Shown here in pieces: positions 11,623 to 22,996 of a stretch of 64,000 nucleotides of DNA. The notes below the pieces were generated by a model. It saw only the letters and a list, made by a program, of their open reading frames with translations. It searched no databases and was not told the DNA's origin. The DNA lies in NCBI GenBank assembly GCA_950022295.1, contig OX465599.1:290615501-290679500 (forward strand), given 5' to 3'. Numbering within the stretch: position 1 is the stretch's first letter; every line of letters begins with the position of its first letter. The position numbers and the translations under genes were made by a program. Source of the stretch: Bromus sterilis (Eukaryota > Streptophyta > Magnoliopsida > Poales > Poaceae).

Positions 11623-14600
11623 TGTGCTAGGATCAAAGTCACCTTGCATCATGTTAAAAATTTCAAAAGAAATCATTTGAAATCAAATTCAAACTCAAAT
11701 GGGAGAAGGAACACCCCCCAGATGAATTAATTCAAAAGGATAGAAAAAAAATCTTCTCCAAAAATTCATGTTAGATTTTTGAAAAGTCTTATAAATGAGT
11801 GTGATCACATATCAAGTGATGTGGGACCCATCCCATGCTCATGGATTTTTCAAATATTCAAACAGGACCTTGGAATTAATCAAAAAACCCTATTTGATTT
11901 AAAGTTCAAATAATTTGAATTTTAAAAATGTTCAAACTTTACAAGTGGCTAGCCTAGTATTTTGTGAAGCCACATAAAAAGTTTCAGCATTTAATAAAAT
12001 TCCTAGCTATTTATTTAGCACAGCAAAACAAATTACAGAAAAGAAAAACAGAAAGGAAAGATTAAACAGAAGAAAAAAATAGAAAAAGACTTACCTGTCG
12101 CCTAGGCGAAGGCAGCGCAGCCAGCCCACCCGGCCCAAAAGGGCACAGGGGTCTTCTTCCCCACCCCGCGCCTCCAAGCTGCTCGGTGGAATGCCACCGA
12201 GCCAGCCGAGCACGTCGTCGTCCCTGCGGTCGCCACCTGCCCCTCCCGCGCCTTCTAGCCACGCCACGCCACGCCTGGAGACGCCGTGCTTCCATTCCCC
12301 CCCTCCAGAGCCTCTCCTTCTCACTCCCGCGACGAACTCGACGATGACCCGAGCGCCGTCGTCGCCATGGATTGAAGCCCGCATGGCCAACGTCGTCCAC
12401 GAGCCGCGCCAAGGTGTCCATCGCCTCCGTCACCGTCGACTACGTCTCTGTGCAGAAGGAATCAAGCTCAGACGCCCTGGAGCCGCCGAATCGTGTCATC
12501 GTCTTCGTCTAAGGCCGCCGTGCGCCATCGTCAATTGCGTCTCCGGCAAGCCACCTCCGTCCTCGCCGCCGGCTCTGCTGAGTTCCTGGTGAGCTTGAGA
12601 TCAAAACCCCTATCTTTTCCCCCTCGATTTCATCCTCTAGCCATGGCCGCCATGAACGCCGAAGCTTCTCGCCGTCGGGGAGTTCTTCACCGTGCAACCA
12701 TGAACCCCAGCACCCTGTGGCCATGTCTACCATGCTCCACGTACTCCGCTACTTCGATTGCAACCACCGTAGCTTCAAATGGCACCCCACAACGAGTTCC
12801 ACCTCGAGCCAGTGCCTCCGCCTCCGCTAGGGCTCGACGTCGACGTGGTTCCAGCGCCTCCCCGTGGCCCTGCGGTGCTCAAACGAGTGCGCGCGGGCAC
12901 GGGCTATCTTTTGGTTAACTTGGCGCCTCATTTGGACCACGGGAACGCCATCCCGTGCGAGCGCCGCCGCACTGGAAGTCGCCGGCGGCTAACCGCCGGC
13001 GTAGCGTGTTTAGTTAGCGCTTAACCAACCCACTAATCACCCCCTGGGCCACTTACATGTGGGCCCATGCTACTAATTAACCCCTGGTTAGTTTAAACTA
13101 ACCGGGTTTACTAAACCAGCCACTGACCAAGTGGCCCCACACGTCAGCCCCCCCTCCTGACATCACCCTTGCGCAAGCCTGACGCAATAAATTGTTAAAT
13201 GATTTATTTAATTCCAGAAAATCCAGAAAAAGGCTAAAACTTTGAAAATTCATAGAAAATTCATATTAACTCCAAATTTAACATATAATATATGAAAAAT
13301 GATCAGGAGAAAATAATCTATCCAAATATCCAACTTTCAACTATGTTTGAGTTGAATTCAAAATGGGACCAGTAGCATTTGCTATTTGGTTTAATTGGAA
13401 TTTAATCAAATTAAATTCAAATGCTTTTGCAATTTGAATCTTAACAACATGCCACATTTCATTTGAACATCAGAGGAATGTCATACACATTTCAAAATGA
13501 ATTACATTGATCAAACAATAGCATTTGTAACTTGGCTAAAATGAATTCAAATTGGAGTTTGAATTTGCAATTTCATTTGCAATATACTCCATTTAAATGG
13601 AATTGCGTCACACATCCGAAGCATATACATCAAGTTTCAACCTTCAACCATGTGATTGTTCATTGTACTTATTGTGCTCCCTTTCTTGTTGTTTGTCGAG
13701 TAGAGGTGGAACCAGAACAGGAGGCTGCCCCCTTCGTTGAAGACCCCGATACCGAACCTCGTCAGCAAGGCAAGCAAACCCCCATTGATCATGTCGATAA
13801 AATCCCACTTCCCTCTCATGTCTCGCTTATGCATTGTTTAGGATGATTACCATGATGCGTTTCTACCGCATAGATGAATCCATTCCTTTGCATGACCTAT
13901 CATTTTGTCACAGTAGTAGGCAAACCACAATCCTAGCAAATGTAGGAGTTTTTTGATATCATGTGACCCTTGCAACTGTGACTGCTTATTGCATGCTTAG
14001 AGTGGTACAATGTTGTTATTGTTATGTGAGTCGGGATGGTAGTGATCATGTTGATGATGGTGGAAATGTGTTGGTGAATCTACCCTAATACAAGGTGAAC
14101 AATGAGAGGCTGTGTAGGAGTACACAGTGGGTTGCCTCGTTGAACACCGCCTTAAGCCCGAGTTCTTGTGTGGTGATCCAAGCTGAAGAGTACTACCACA
14201 TGTTGGGCAAACGGATCCCCGCTCAACTTACTAACTCACCCCTTCTCAGTTCAATGAGTCGCAGTAGTTCAGAGTTCTGGTAGGTTTGTGGCTTGGATGC
14301 AAGGTGAGAGAACGGCTCAACCGAGACTGGCTTATGCACCACGCACACATCTTCTGGGACCATTTCAGTAGACCGGCCGGGTTACGAATGTGGAAACCCT
14401 CCCAGATAGGCGTCTTCATTGAACTTGAGTTGGCTGTGAGGTACAAGTTGTGGAGATTATCCTCACCAACACCCGCTTGAAGGGTGACGAGATCCCGGCG
14501 GTAACTGATGGTTTTATGTGTGTAGCAGTACACCCATGTAGGGTTAATAAACTATTCGAATAGCCGCGTCCGCGGTAAGGGACTACTTGGAAAACTGTGC

Positions 14601-15700
14601 CTGATTATTAGACAACTTGAACCGGATACTTATAAAACTTGCTAAGATAAGTGTGAGTGCTATGGCGTGCTTTCTCGTGGGGAAGTCGAGGAAGGCACCA
14701 TAGTGGTGTAATTGGTTGGAGAATGTAGTGGACTCGTGTACGCTTCTTACCTCAAGTCTGGTACTCGTAGTTCAGGACTAGCCAAGTCAAAGCTGGACCT
14801 TCTGCATTTTGAACCCCACCTCCCTTTACCTTGATACATGTGCATGAGTAGTATAGTTCCTATGTAAGTCTTGCTGATTACGACTTTGTACTCACGTTTG
14901 CTTATTATATGTTTTAGATGAACCCACTGACCCCGAAGGTGGATTCTTCATCGAGCTCGACGACTGAAGACCAAGCTAGTGTAGTCCCAGTCAGAAGATT
15001 GGTTTACTCGTGGAGGGCTTGTGTTTAAATAAGGCTTCTTAAGCCATTTGTTAAACTTGTCTGTACTCAGACCTACTTTGCTTCCGCTTGTTTGTTGTAA
15101 TGTTGGATCACATGCTTGTGATCTCTGTGTGCACTCTGTGAGAGTTATCAATAAAATGTATACTTTGTAGAGAATTGCAATGATACCTGCTGTTCATACA
15201 AGGCATGTATGTTCCGTGTATGTTTATAACATGCATGTCTTTGTATGGGTTTTCGAGACCTTAGTTGTGATCTGGTTGGCGGTATTTTATACACCAAGTG
15301 GCCCTTAGATGTGCGCAGCTTGGGGCATCGCGATGCGATTGTTCGATACTCTGTCTCGTGCACACTTTGATGTATGATTGAGCCCGCCCTAGACCCCGAC
15401 TAAATGATCGGGCTGGAGTAAGTCTATGTAGGAGTTATGAGATAGTCGATAGTATGGTTGAGGCGACTTGTCTGTGAATATGGGAGTTCATCACCCATAT
15501 TATTTAGACTTGTGTGCGGACGATGAGGACCCATCTCAGTTGATCATCCGAGCTGGATGGGATGCCCCTCACGTACGATGCTTTCCGAGAACGTTATGTG
15601 CTTGGCCTTGTCTGCTTAGACAAGTGGGTACGGTTCTCGGCTCTCCATATGACTATGTCGTAGCAGAACTTGCATACGCTAACCCCGGGTCCCGAAAGAC
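11600..15700 (+). repeat. LTR shared by elements III and IV (about 4.1 kb)
   Basis: It starts TGTCAGAACCC at 11600 and is followed at 15702 by the primer site of copy IV, so the right end is near 15697-15700. The exact last base is uncertain because the end reads CCCGAAAGAC rather than CCCGACA as in LTR I. A GC-rich leader-like block (about 12110-13010) and a splice donor (CTG|GTGAGC, 12589) are present. The sequence from 13020 to 15700 contains no supportable gene. Confidence 0.8.
12589..12594 (+). promoter_or_regulatory. Putative splice donor in LTR III/IV
   Basis: CTG|GTGAGC at the end of the GC-rich block. With the acceptors at 16116 or 17228 it would remove a 3.5-kb or 4.6-kb intron and bring the leader next to ORF0 or gag. 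A leader ORF from 12191 would join gag in frame with the second acceptor. That fusion is not conserved in the other LTRs, so it may be chance. Confidence 0.4.
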
Positions 15701-15701
15701 T

Positions 15702-15713
15702 TGGTATCAGAGC
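15702..15713 (+). other. Primer binding site of element IV (tRNA-iMet)
   Basis: TGGTATCAGAGC directly after the LTR matches the complement of the plant initiator tRNA-Met 3' end, the usual primer of chromoviruses. The leader from 15714 to 16116 has no ORF. Confidence 0.85.
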
Positions 15714-16098
15714 AGGACTGACTATAGGATTATCAGCCTTGGCCGAAGTCGAGTCTAGCTTGCTATAGTTATATAGTTACTCTGGGTATATAAGGGAACA
15801 ACGTAAGGCTTCTTTTTTATCCTTACCCTCATCGTTCTGAGTTTTGAGTCACCCTCATCTTGTTCTACGGGAAGATAGGACTATGCTCATCTATGTCTTA
15901 CTAGAAAATCTCGTTGTTTGCTTCCTTATAGCCGTAGGAAGGTTGTGTACGGTTTACTAGAGTTGTTGTGCTTCCTGATTTCTTACATCGTATGTAAGTG
16001 TTGTTTCTACATTGTAAGAAAAGACATTTCTTACAATTACAGCCGTTATGCTGACCGAGTCATTCCAGGTTTCTTCATAATCTGATGCATTTGCAAAC

Positions 16099-16116
16099 TC
16101 CTTCTTTCTGTTTCAG
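16099..16116 (+). promoter_or_regulatory. Strong splice acceptor directly before ORF0
   Basis: A pyrimidine tract (tccttctttctgtttcag) ends in CAG immediately before the ATG of ORF0. This is a near-consensus plant 3' splice site. It suggests that ORF0 is translated from an RNA spliced out of the LTR leader. Confidence 0.5.
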
Positions 16117-16896
16117 ATGGCAGATCTTCCCCCTCGGCAGATTGTTCATTTGACTAGGTGCCTCGGAGTGCGTGGCCATCCCTCCATGCTGATCGAGATG
16201 ATGTCCTTCATTGGATACCGATGGTACCCTGAGTACACAGTTGAGGAGCAGTTCCTTGACTTCAACCAGACCCAGTTCCACTGCATTGTCAGGATCTACG
16301 CGCACCACACTGGAGTAACTCAGTCTATCCATTTTGGACATGGCATTGGCATGACTAAGAACATGGCTGTGCAGGATGCTGCATACTCATGTATTACCCT
16401 GCTGAGAGAGGAGCACGCTTTGCTTGGAGACACATCCTTCCGCTATATCCCTGCTGCACTTCCAGGAGAAGAGGGGTATAACACCGGACTATACACAGAT
16501 CACTCTTTGGAGGATCCTTTGCTTCAGATCACTGCTCGGCATGCTTGTGATAGAGATCGTGATGCACGTGCCCTTCGTTTTGAGCTTCACGCCACCCGTG
16601 TTCGTATATATCGAGCACTTACACTCCTGGCTCATTTTGTGAGTGTTGGATCAGTGGAGTATGATGCTATCTACCCAGTCAGGACACAGATGCCTTCTCG
16701 AGTTGCTTGGCCCGAGATTGGAAGCATTTTTCCACCCCGTGGTCCTCTGCTTCCACCCTACGCTGGACCTAGGCCCCATCCTTGCCCAAATGGATATCAG
16801 GGTCCACAGGCCTCCGTGTTTTCCGATGGTCACCTTCATCTACCGGGTTACGCGGGTAACTTTTACGAGGACTACTATGGAGATGGAGATGAGTGA
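16117..16896 (+). CDS. ORF0: extra protein ahead of gag, dsRNA-binding-like segment
   Basis: An intact 259-residue ORF lies between the PBS and gag, a place where most gypsy elements have none. I do not recognise it as a named family. Residues about 38-100 resemble a dsRNA-binding domain: P38-x-Y40, then F54-x-C-x-V-x-I-Y-A, then G76-x-G78, T80-K81 and A84-V-Q-D-A-A-Y-S-C-I-x-L-L, matching the order of conserved positions in that fold. The basic KKxAK start of helix 2 is weak here (TKNMA). Residues about 190-240 are rich in Pro and Gly, and the tail is acidic (EDYYGDGDE). The ATG is chosen because it touches a strong splice acceptor. ORF0 has no stop or shift although gag and pol of the same copy are broken. 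Function is unknown; RNA binding or silencing suppression is a guess. Confidence 0.6.
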   Translation: MADLPPRQIVHLTRCLGVRGHPSMLIEMMSFIGYRWYPEYTVEEQFLDFNQTQFHCIVRIYAHHTGVTQSIHFGHGIGMTKNMAVQDAAYSCITLLREEHALLGDTSFRYIPAALPGEEGYNTGLYTDHSLEDPLLQITARHACDRDRDARALRFELHATRVRIYRALTLLAHFVSVGSVEYDAIYPVRTQMPSRVAWPEIGSIFPPRGPLLPPYAGPRPHPCPNGYQGPQASVFSDGHLHLPGYAGNFYEDYYGDGDE

Positions 16897-17229
16897 GACC
16901 TCCTGTGGTCTTACTTAGTGAGGATGTAGTAGTATCTTTAGTATATTGTACGCAAGGTGTTCTAAGTTCCAGAGGCTTAGATAAATAATGTATTGGAAGT
17001 CAGAGTGCCTCTGAAGGATGTATCATCTTCATCACGTTTGTATTAGCTTCGAGCTTGTACTAAAACGATGTATGGTTTGTATGACAGCTTGTGAATATAT
17101 GGCTTGTATGCTTTTATCACCATGTTGTCAAGATGATTACTTCCTCTGCTCTGTAATTCTTCCAGTACCTCAATACCTTGTTTAGACTCTTCCAATCAAC
17201 TCTGTTTGACTTTGGTTTTCACCTTAAGG
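16897..17229 (+). other. Spacer between ORF0 and gag with a second splice acceptor
   Basis: No ORF is supported here. The stretch ends in a pyrimidine-rich run and ...TTCACCTTAAG|G, placing an AG one base before the gag ATG at 17230. Element C has the same AG|G-ATG arrangement at its gag. Confidence 0.35.
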
Positions 17230-18186
17230 ATGTCTCAAGGAACCCGTGGCCAGCTTGGTCGTGCCCATGGTCGTGGGAATGAACAGAACGAAGGCAACCT
17301 TCCACCCCCACCCATGATGGCTCAGGTTCTGATGGAGGTTGAGAGGAACCGCCGAGACTCTCACCATTTGCTGGAGGTCATTTCCCGCAACACCACTCAG
17401 CATCGCAACGAGTTGGTGTCATTGAACGACTTCATCTGGCTTCATCCCCCGATTTTCCGCTACTCCACCGAGCCCCTTGACGCTGATGACTGGCTTCACA
17501 GCATCGAGAGTAAGCTTCAGTCAGGCCATGTTCCAGATGGCGACAAGGTCAGCTATGCCACCTATCACCTCGAGGGTGCAGCTATCTCTTGGTGGGAGAA
17601 ATTCCTGAACATGTGTCCCGTTGGACCGCCCACAACTTGGGAGGAGTTCTGCACTTCCTTCCGTGAGCACCACATTCCAAAGGTTCTTATGGACCGCAAG
17701 CGTGAGGAGTTCTGCAACCTCACCCAAGGCAGAAGGACTGTTGACGAGTTTAGTCGTGAGTTCAACCGTTTGGCTCGTTATGCTACTGAAGAGGTCTCCT
17801 CCGACGCCAAGAAGCAAGAGAGGTTCCGTCGTGGACTCAATTCTGGACTCCGTCGTGAGCTCAACCTCCATGACTTTGCCACCTTCCAGGTCCTTGTCAA
17901 CAAGGCCATCAAGGCGGAGGACATGAACACCTCCAATGACTTTCGCAAACACCCTAGAGATGATGGTTCATCCAGTTCAGGCTCTCAGAAGCGCAAGATC
18001 TGGATCCCCAACAGTATGTTTCGTCAGAACAACCCACCGAGGCCATCCTATGTGGCGCCTCGTCCACCAGCTTCATTCCACCCAGCTCCACTGAACAACC
18101 CAGCTCCACGCACTGTCTTCGGAGCCTGCTACAAGTGTGGTCAGGCAGGCCACTACTCCCGCGAGTGTCCCCAGAACCAGCTCTAG
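17230..18186 (+). pseudogene. Gag of element IV (capsid and zinc knuckle), ends at nonsense codon
   Basis: Gag forms the particle and packages the RNA. The capsid-like part (about residues 60-230) includes a DADDWL motif and an SWWEKF motif typical of the retrotransposon gag domain. A CCHC knuckle, C-x2-C-x4-H-x4-C, starts at residue 300 (nucleotide 18127). The TAG at 18184-18186 replaces a codon inside what was a continuous gag-pol frame, because the protease continues in the same frame. MSQGTRG at 17230 is taken as the start; an in-frame ATG at 17206 is possible but lies upstream of the acceptor-like AG. Confidence 0.85.
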
Positions 18187-20085
18187 AATCAGAATACTCC
18201 ACCTCGTGCCGGAGGCAACAACAATGGTCGTGGCAAGCCACCCCAGAAGTTCTACACCACCAAACCCGCTCCTCCCGCCAATCGTGGACGTGTGAACCAG
18301 ATATCAGCTGAAGAGACTGACGTCATTCTTGGTACGCTCCCAGTCAATTATGTTCCTACTTCCGTTCTTTTCGACCCGGGAGCATCTCATTCATTCATGT
18401 CGGAAAGTTATGCACTTCGTCATGAGTTATCCTTCGTTGAATTGTCCACCCCCATGATTATTCAAACTCCAGGGTCAAGATGGCAAACTAATAGAGTAAG
18501 CCATGGTAATAAAATTACAATTGAGGGTTTAGTATTCCTTGCTTCACTCATAGCCCTCAAGATTTCAGACATCGATGTAATCCTTGGAATGGATTGGCTA
18601 TCCAGGCAGAATGCCTACCTGGATTGCAAAGGCAAATCCGTGAAACTAACCCACCCTTCAGGCAATACAGTCAACTATACCTCACCCAGAACAAGAACTC
18701 AGGTGCACTCTTTGAATGTACTTCCCCTTCCCGAACTTGAAGATATTCTGGTGGTAAGTGACTTCCCGGATGTCTTTCCTGAAGAGCTGCCGGGCATGCC
18801 ACCCGACAGATGTGTAGAGTTCATAGTAGATCTTATGCCATGAACCGCACCAATTTCTAGACGCCCATACAAAATGGCCCCACGTGAGTTAGCTGAGCTT
18901 AAAACCCAACTTGAAGCTTTGTTGGAAAAAGGCTTCATCCGCCCTAGCTCATCGCCATGGGGTTTCCCCGTTCTGTTCGTAACGAAGAAAGATGGAACAG
19001 AAAGGATGTGCGTAGACTATCGCCCGCTAAATCTAGCGACGATAAAGAACAAGTACCCACTGCCCAGGATCAATGATCTTTATGATCAACTTGCTGGATC
19101 CTCTGTCTTCTCCAAGATGGACTTAAGATTAGGTTATCATCAAATCAAAATCCGAAACGAGGACATTCCCAAAACGGCTTTCACTACTCGTTATGGTCTT
19201 TACGAGTACACCGTCATGACCTTTGGCTTAACCAATGCCCCCGCCACTTTCTCGCGCATGATGAATTCGATCTTCATGGAGTACCTAGATAAATTTGTTG
19301 TAGTTTATCTCGATGACATTCTCATCTACTCGAAGAACGAAGAAGAACATGCCGAACACCTAAGGCTGGTATTGATGAAACTTAGAGAGCACCGCCTGTA
19401 TGCCAAATTCTCCAAGTGTGAATTTTGGCTACCAGAAGTGACCTACTTAGGCCACGTGATTTCTGCAAAAGGCATTGCTGTGAATCCCGAGAGAGTTCAG
19501 GCCGTCCTTGACTGGACTCCACCTGAATCGGTTAAGCAAGTTAGGAGTTTTCTTGGCCTAGCCAGCTATTTCCGCCGCTTCGTCGAGAACTTTTCTAAAG
19601 TTGCAAAGCCTCTAACTGAACTCCTCAAGAAAGATAAGAAATCCCTATGGACTCCCAAGTGCGAGGAAAGCTTTCAAGAGATAAAAAGAAGATTGACTTC
19701 TGCACCCGTACTTGCACCTCCAGACACCAAAAAGGATTTCGAGATCTTTTGTGACGCATCACGGCAAGGGTTAGGATGCATACTTCTGCAAGATAGACAT
19801 GTGGTAGCTTATGCTTCACGCCAGTTGCGGCCACATGAGGAGAACTATCCTACCCATGATCTTGAGCTTGCTGCCGTAGTTCATGCCCTAACAACTTGGC
19901 GACATTACCTCCTTGGTAATCGTTGTGAGATATATTCCGACCACCAAAGCCTCAAATACATATTCACCCAGCCAGATCTTAATCTCAGGCAAAGACGCTG
20001 GATTGAGTTGATAAAAGATTACGACGTAGGAATTTCTTACACCCCAGGCAAAGCCAATGTCATGGCTGATGCACTAAGTCGTAAG
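18187..20085 (+). pseudogene. Gypsy pol (PR, RT, RNase H) of element IV, 3' truncated
   Basis: The frame continues from gag. The protease active site reads DPGA (18373-18384) where element C has DTGA and a Ser or Thr is expected, so the protease is probably dead. ILGMDWL follows. A TGA at 18841-18843 stops the frame between PR and RT. RT has YLDDILIYSK (about 19306) and RNase H has CDAS and SDHQSLKY. The reading ends in ALSRK at about 20085, where sequence of element V begins in mid-linker. Integrase and chromodomain are absent. Confidence 0.88.
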
Positions 20086-20087
20086 CC

Positions 20088-20690
20088 TAAATGATATCAC
20101 TGCAACCTTGATGGATAGTAGTGATCTAGACTTTGACAACTGCACCTTACCTGAAGTTATTTGTTTCCTACACAAAATGTCTAGAGACCCCCACACTAGC
20201 ACACTTAATCTTGCCTCCACAGAGAATATCACCAATGCTCTAATCAAAGTTAGGGAGGAGAAGCTTAGACTAGAAGCCTCCATACGTAGGAAGCTAGAAG
20301 ATGGTTGGGATCCTATGATAAAAATCAAATTGAATAACTTCTCTTGCTTTGCTCTTTGTGATGTTGGAGCTAGTACCTCCGTTATGCCCAAAAGAATGTA
20401 TGATATGCTTGAATTGATACCTTTTGATCCTTCTACTTTTGGTATTCGTCTTGTCGATTCTTCCGTAAAGAAACTTTTGGGGAATATCGACGATGTTCTT
20501 ATCATTGTCAATGACAATTATGTTCCCGTTTATTTTACTATTATGGACATTGAGTGTGAGCCTTCTTGTCCACTTATTTTAGACGTCCTTTTCTTCGCAC
20601 CGTGGGTGCTGTTATTGACATGAAAGAGGGGAACATTTCCGTAGGAAAAATATTAAGTTGCCTTTTGAGTCCGTCACACGGGCTAGTTAT
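20088..20690 (+). pseudogene. Athila-type aspartic protease remnant of element V
   Basis: An open frame, with an internal ATG at 20108, runs to 20623. It contains CDVGAST (the D-x-G-A active-site motif of Athila-type proteases) and the downstream CPLIL segment. The expected GRPFLRTVGA segment follows only after a one-base loss near 20582, which shifts the frame and creates the stop at 20621-20623. There is no RT downstream. It is a remnant and is not expected to be active. Confidence 0.75.
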
Positions 20691-22996
20691 TTTCTTGATA
20701 AGACTTGATCTTTTGCTTTAAGCCAAGCTAATGACTTTAAAGTAGCGCTTTCGGGAGGCAGCCCGCAACGAATTTATGTTTTCTTTTTTCTTTTTCTTCT
20801 GTTTTTAGTGGTCTTGATGATTGTTACTACTGTAGAAACATCTTTGTATCTTTACTTTTTCAAGCTTTGTGCCATTTATAGCCTCATATGACAAGGGAAG
20901 TGAAAGTTGTGACATGTTGTCCACAAAACAGATTCTGTCCTCGTGACGGGAAAAATCGTAGAAAAATCCCAGTTCATCTTTTTGAGGTAAAATTTTTACA
21001 CAGCGTGCTGTATACAATCACGGAACTTTCGTATGTTCTGAGTTTTTTTATTTGAGTTGCAGAACTATCCCTAAAAAATTATTTACTACCTGCTGTTCTG
21101 TTTTTCACAGATTCTGCCACGTTTTGTCTCTCTTTACTTTTGCAAACCTTAAGCTTGCTTTTTCTTTGCAAAAACTTTTTGGCAATCTTGAGAAACAGTA
21201 GCTCTTCAAGAATATATTTATTTTCAGTAGAGGAAAATTATTTTAATAGGGCACTAACCTCTCTAATCAGTTTACAATGAGTTATGTATGAAGGGAGTTT
21301 TCAAGTGTGCGATGGAGGATGATGAAAGAAGATCCTAGAGTGTCAAACGCTCAAGATTGGGGATGCCCATGTGCACCCCCAATAAATATTCAAGGAGACT
21401 CAAGCTTCTAAGCTTGGGGATGCCCCCGTGCATCCCATTCTTCATCAACAATTATCAGTCCGTCCCTCGTTGCACTATATTTTTATCACTTCATGCGTTA
21501 TGTGCTATGCTTGGAGCGTCTCGCTCTTTACTTTTCTTAGGTTTGTTTTTGCTTTGTTTTCTGTTCATAAAAAGTTAGACCCAGCTTTCTTTTGTGTGGG
21601 AGAGAAACACGCTCTTCTTGAATTAGAACTCCTCATAGGATTTGCATGCTTATTCTCTTAGCTGTGAGTTGTTCTTTTTCTTTTCTTAGTTGTTGGCATG
21701 TTTAGTTATAGTGCTTTATTTTTCTTCTAGAGCTTTTGTCTTGTCTTAGGTTGAAATTTCTATAGGTTGCATGTTTTATCTTGTTAGAGAGTTTGCTTGT
21801 TACACTGAGTTTTGTGTCTTGACTAGAAAGTAGGTAGTTGAAGTTGCTATTCTCTTCGTAGTAGTAACTTGCAATAGTTTTGAGGTATTGACTGGAGTAA
21901 TGTTTGAACTTTTGGTGTCAAGAGCTCGAGCCTATTAGTGATAGATGTCGTATTTTGGGCAATCCTTGTTTATTTTCGAAAACCAAAACCCCTGTTGAGA
22001 ACTCTAGCTACTAGATGGATCACTAACCTCTGGAGGGTTCGAATATTAGAGTACACTCACGTACCACGAGTCGAGGATGCGCAAGGATAACCAAACCCAC
22101 ATACACTCCTCCTCGGGGTACTTGTCTCTTTGAGAACCTCCTGATTAGATTAAGAGTTACCGATAATAAGTGCATGAGTTCTTCGGACTAATGTGAGTAT
22201 TCGAAAGTTGACACTTCCACATTCCCATATTTTGCTAGCCTCTCCTGTGTCGTGCATTGCCTCCTTCTCACTCCGAGAGTTGGCGTCCATCTTTGCCGGT
22301 ACATCCAAACCCTTGGAATGATACGCTCTATCATCATAAACCTCCTTATATCTTTCCTCAAAACAGCCACCATACCTACCTATCAAGGCATTTCCATAGC
22401 CTTTCCGAGATACATTGCCATGCAACATCCATCCTCTCATGACTTGATCTTCATGTCATCGATGCCACTTGCTTGATCGATGAGCCGCATGCTAGTTGGG
22501 CCTTGACCTAATCATTGCTACATGACACGCTAGTATCATTGCATATCCTCCTACAGTGGCAGAGGCATACATTTTCATCATGATAGTTACATTTTCTTTA
22601 TGTGAGTACCTTTGTAAAGTGTGAAAGATCTCATGTATTCTTGTAAAATATAGAGTGTTTCCCCTAAAGTGAGGAAAAGATCCCAAAGAGGACAAAATTA
22701 AAAGATACCAAGAGGACAAATGAGAGAAATAGAAAGATCCATTGAGGCCACCAGAAATACAAAAAAATAGATAAAAGAGAAAAAGAAAAAGAAAAAGAGA
22801 GAAGGGGGCACACTACTATTCCTTTTGAGAGATCCACACTAGTACTTCATCCTACATCCCTTGTACTCCATAGAGATTATCATTCATGCATATAGCTATG
22901 TGGGGACCCTTCACACTATAAAACTTGGCTTGCATATTCCAATGATGAGCCTCCCCAAAAGAGCTCTAGGTCTTCTTGAGCACGCAAGTTGGATGC
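20691..22996 (+). other. Non-coding 3' tail of element V, first part
   Basis: About 2.3 kb of AT-rich sequence with T-rich runs and a purine tract (about 22765-22808). The phrase agcttggggatgcccc, common in grass Athila elements, occurs near 21410. No ORF with recognisable content is seen on either strand. Confidence 0.6.
22992..22996 (+). other. Target duplication GATGC of the solo LTR
   Basis: GATGC at 22992-22996 is repeated at 26625-26629 on the other side of the LTR. The flanking element V sequence joins sensibly if one copy is removed. Confidence 0.75.

Larger units (their letters stand above)
8935..15700 (+). mobile_element. Element III: Tekay-like chromovirus, RT to 3' LTR
   Basis: The RT frame opens at the first base after LTR II and continues through RNase H, integrase and chromodomain to the LTR at 11600-15700. 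By eye the first kilobase is nearly identical to copy IV (19016-20085). That LTR also serves as the 5' LTR of copy IV, so III and IV probably derive from unequal recombination between related copies. The 5' part of III should lie left of the window, beyond elements II and I. Confidence 0.8.
15701..20085 (+). mobile_element. Element IV: Tekay-like chromovirus internal region, PBS to RNase H
   Basis: After the shared LTR come a tRNA-iMet primer site, a leader, ORF0, gag with a zinc knuckle, protease, RT and RNase H. The copy stops abruptly inside the RNase H/integrase linker at about 20085, where Athila-like sequence of element V takes over. Integrase, chromodomain and 3' LTR are missing. This is the only copy in the window that shows the 5' half of this family. 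Confidence 0.85.

Noticed and set aside
12191..12592. N-terminal gag extension encoded in the LTR leader (in frame with gag if spliced 12588/17229)
   Set aside because: The phase works for this LTR only; the leader frames in LTR I and element C do not join gag in frame, so it may be chance.
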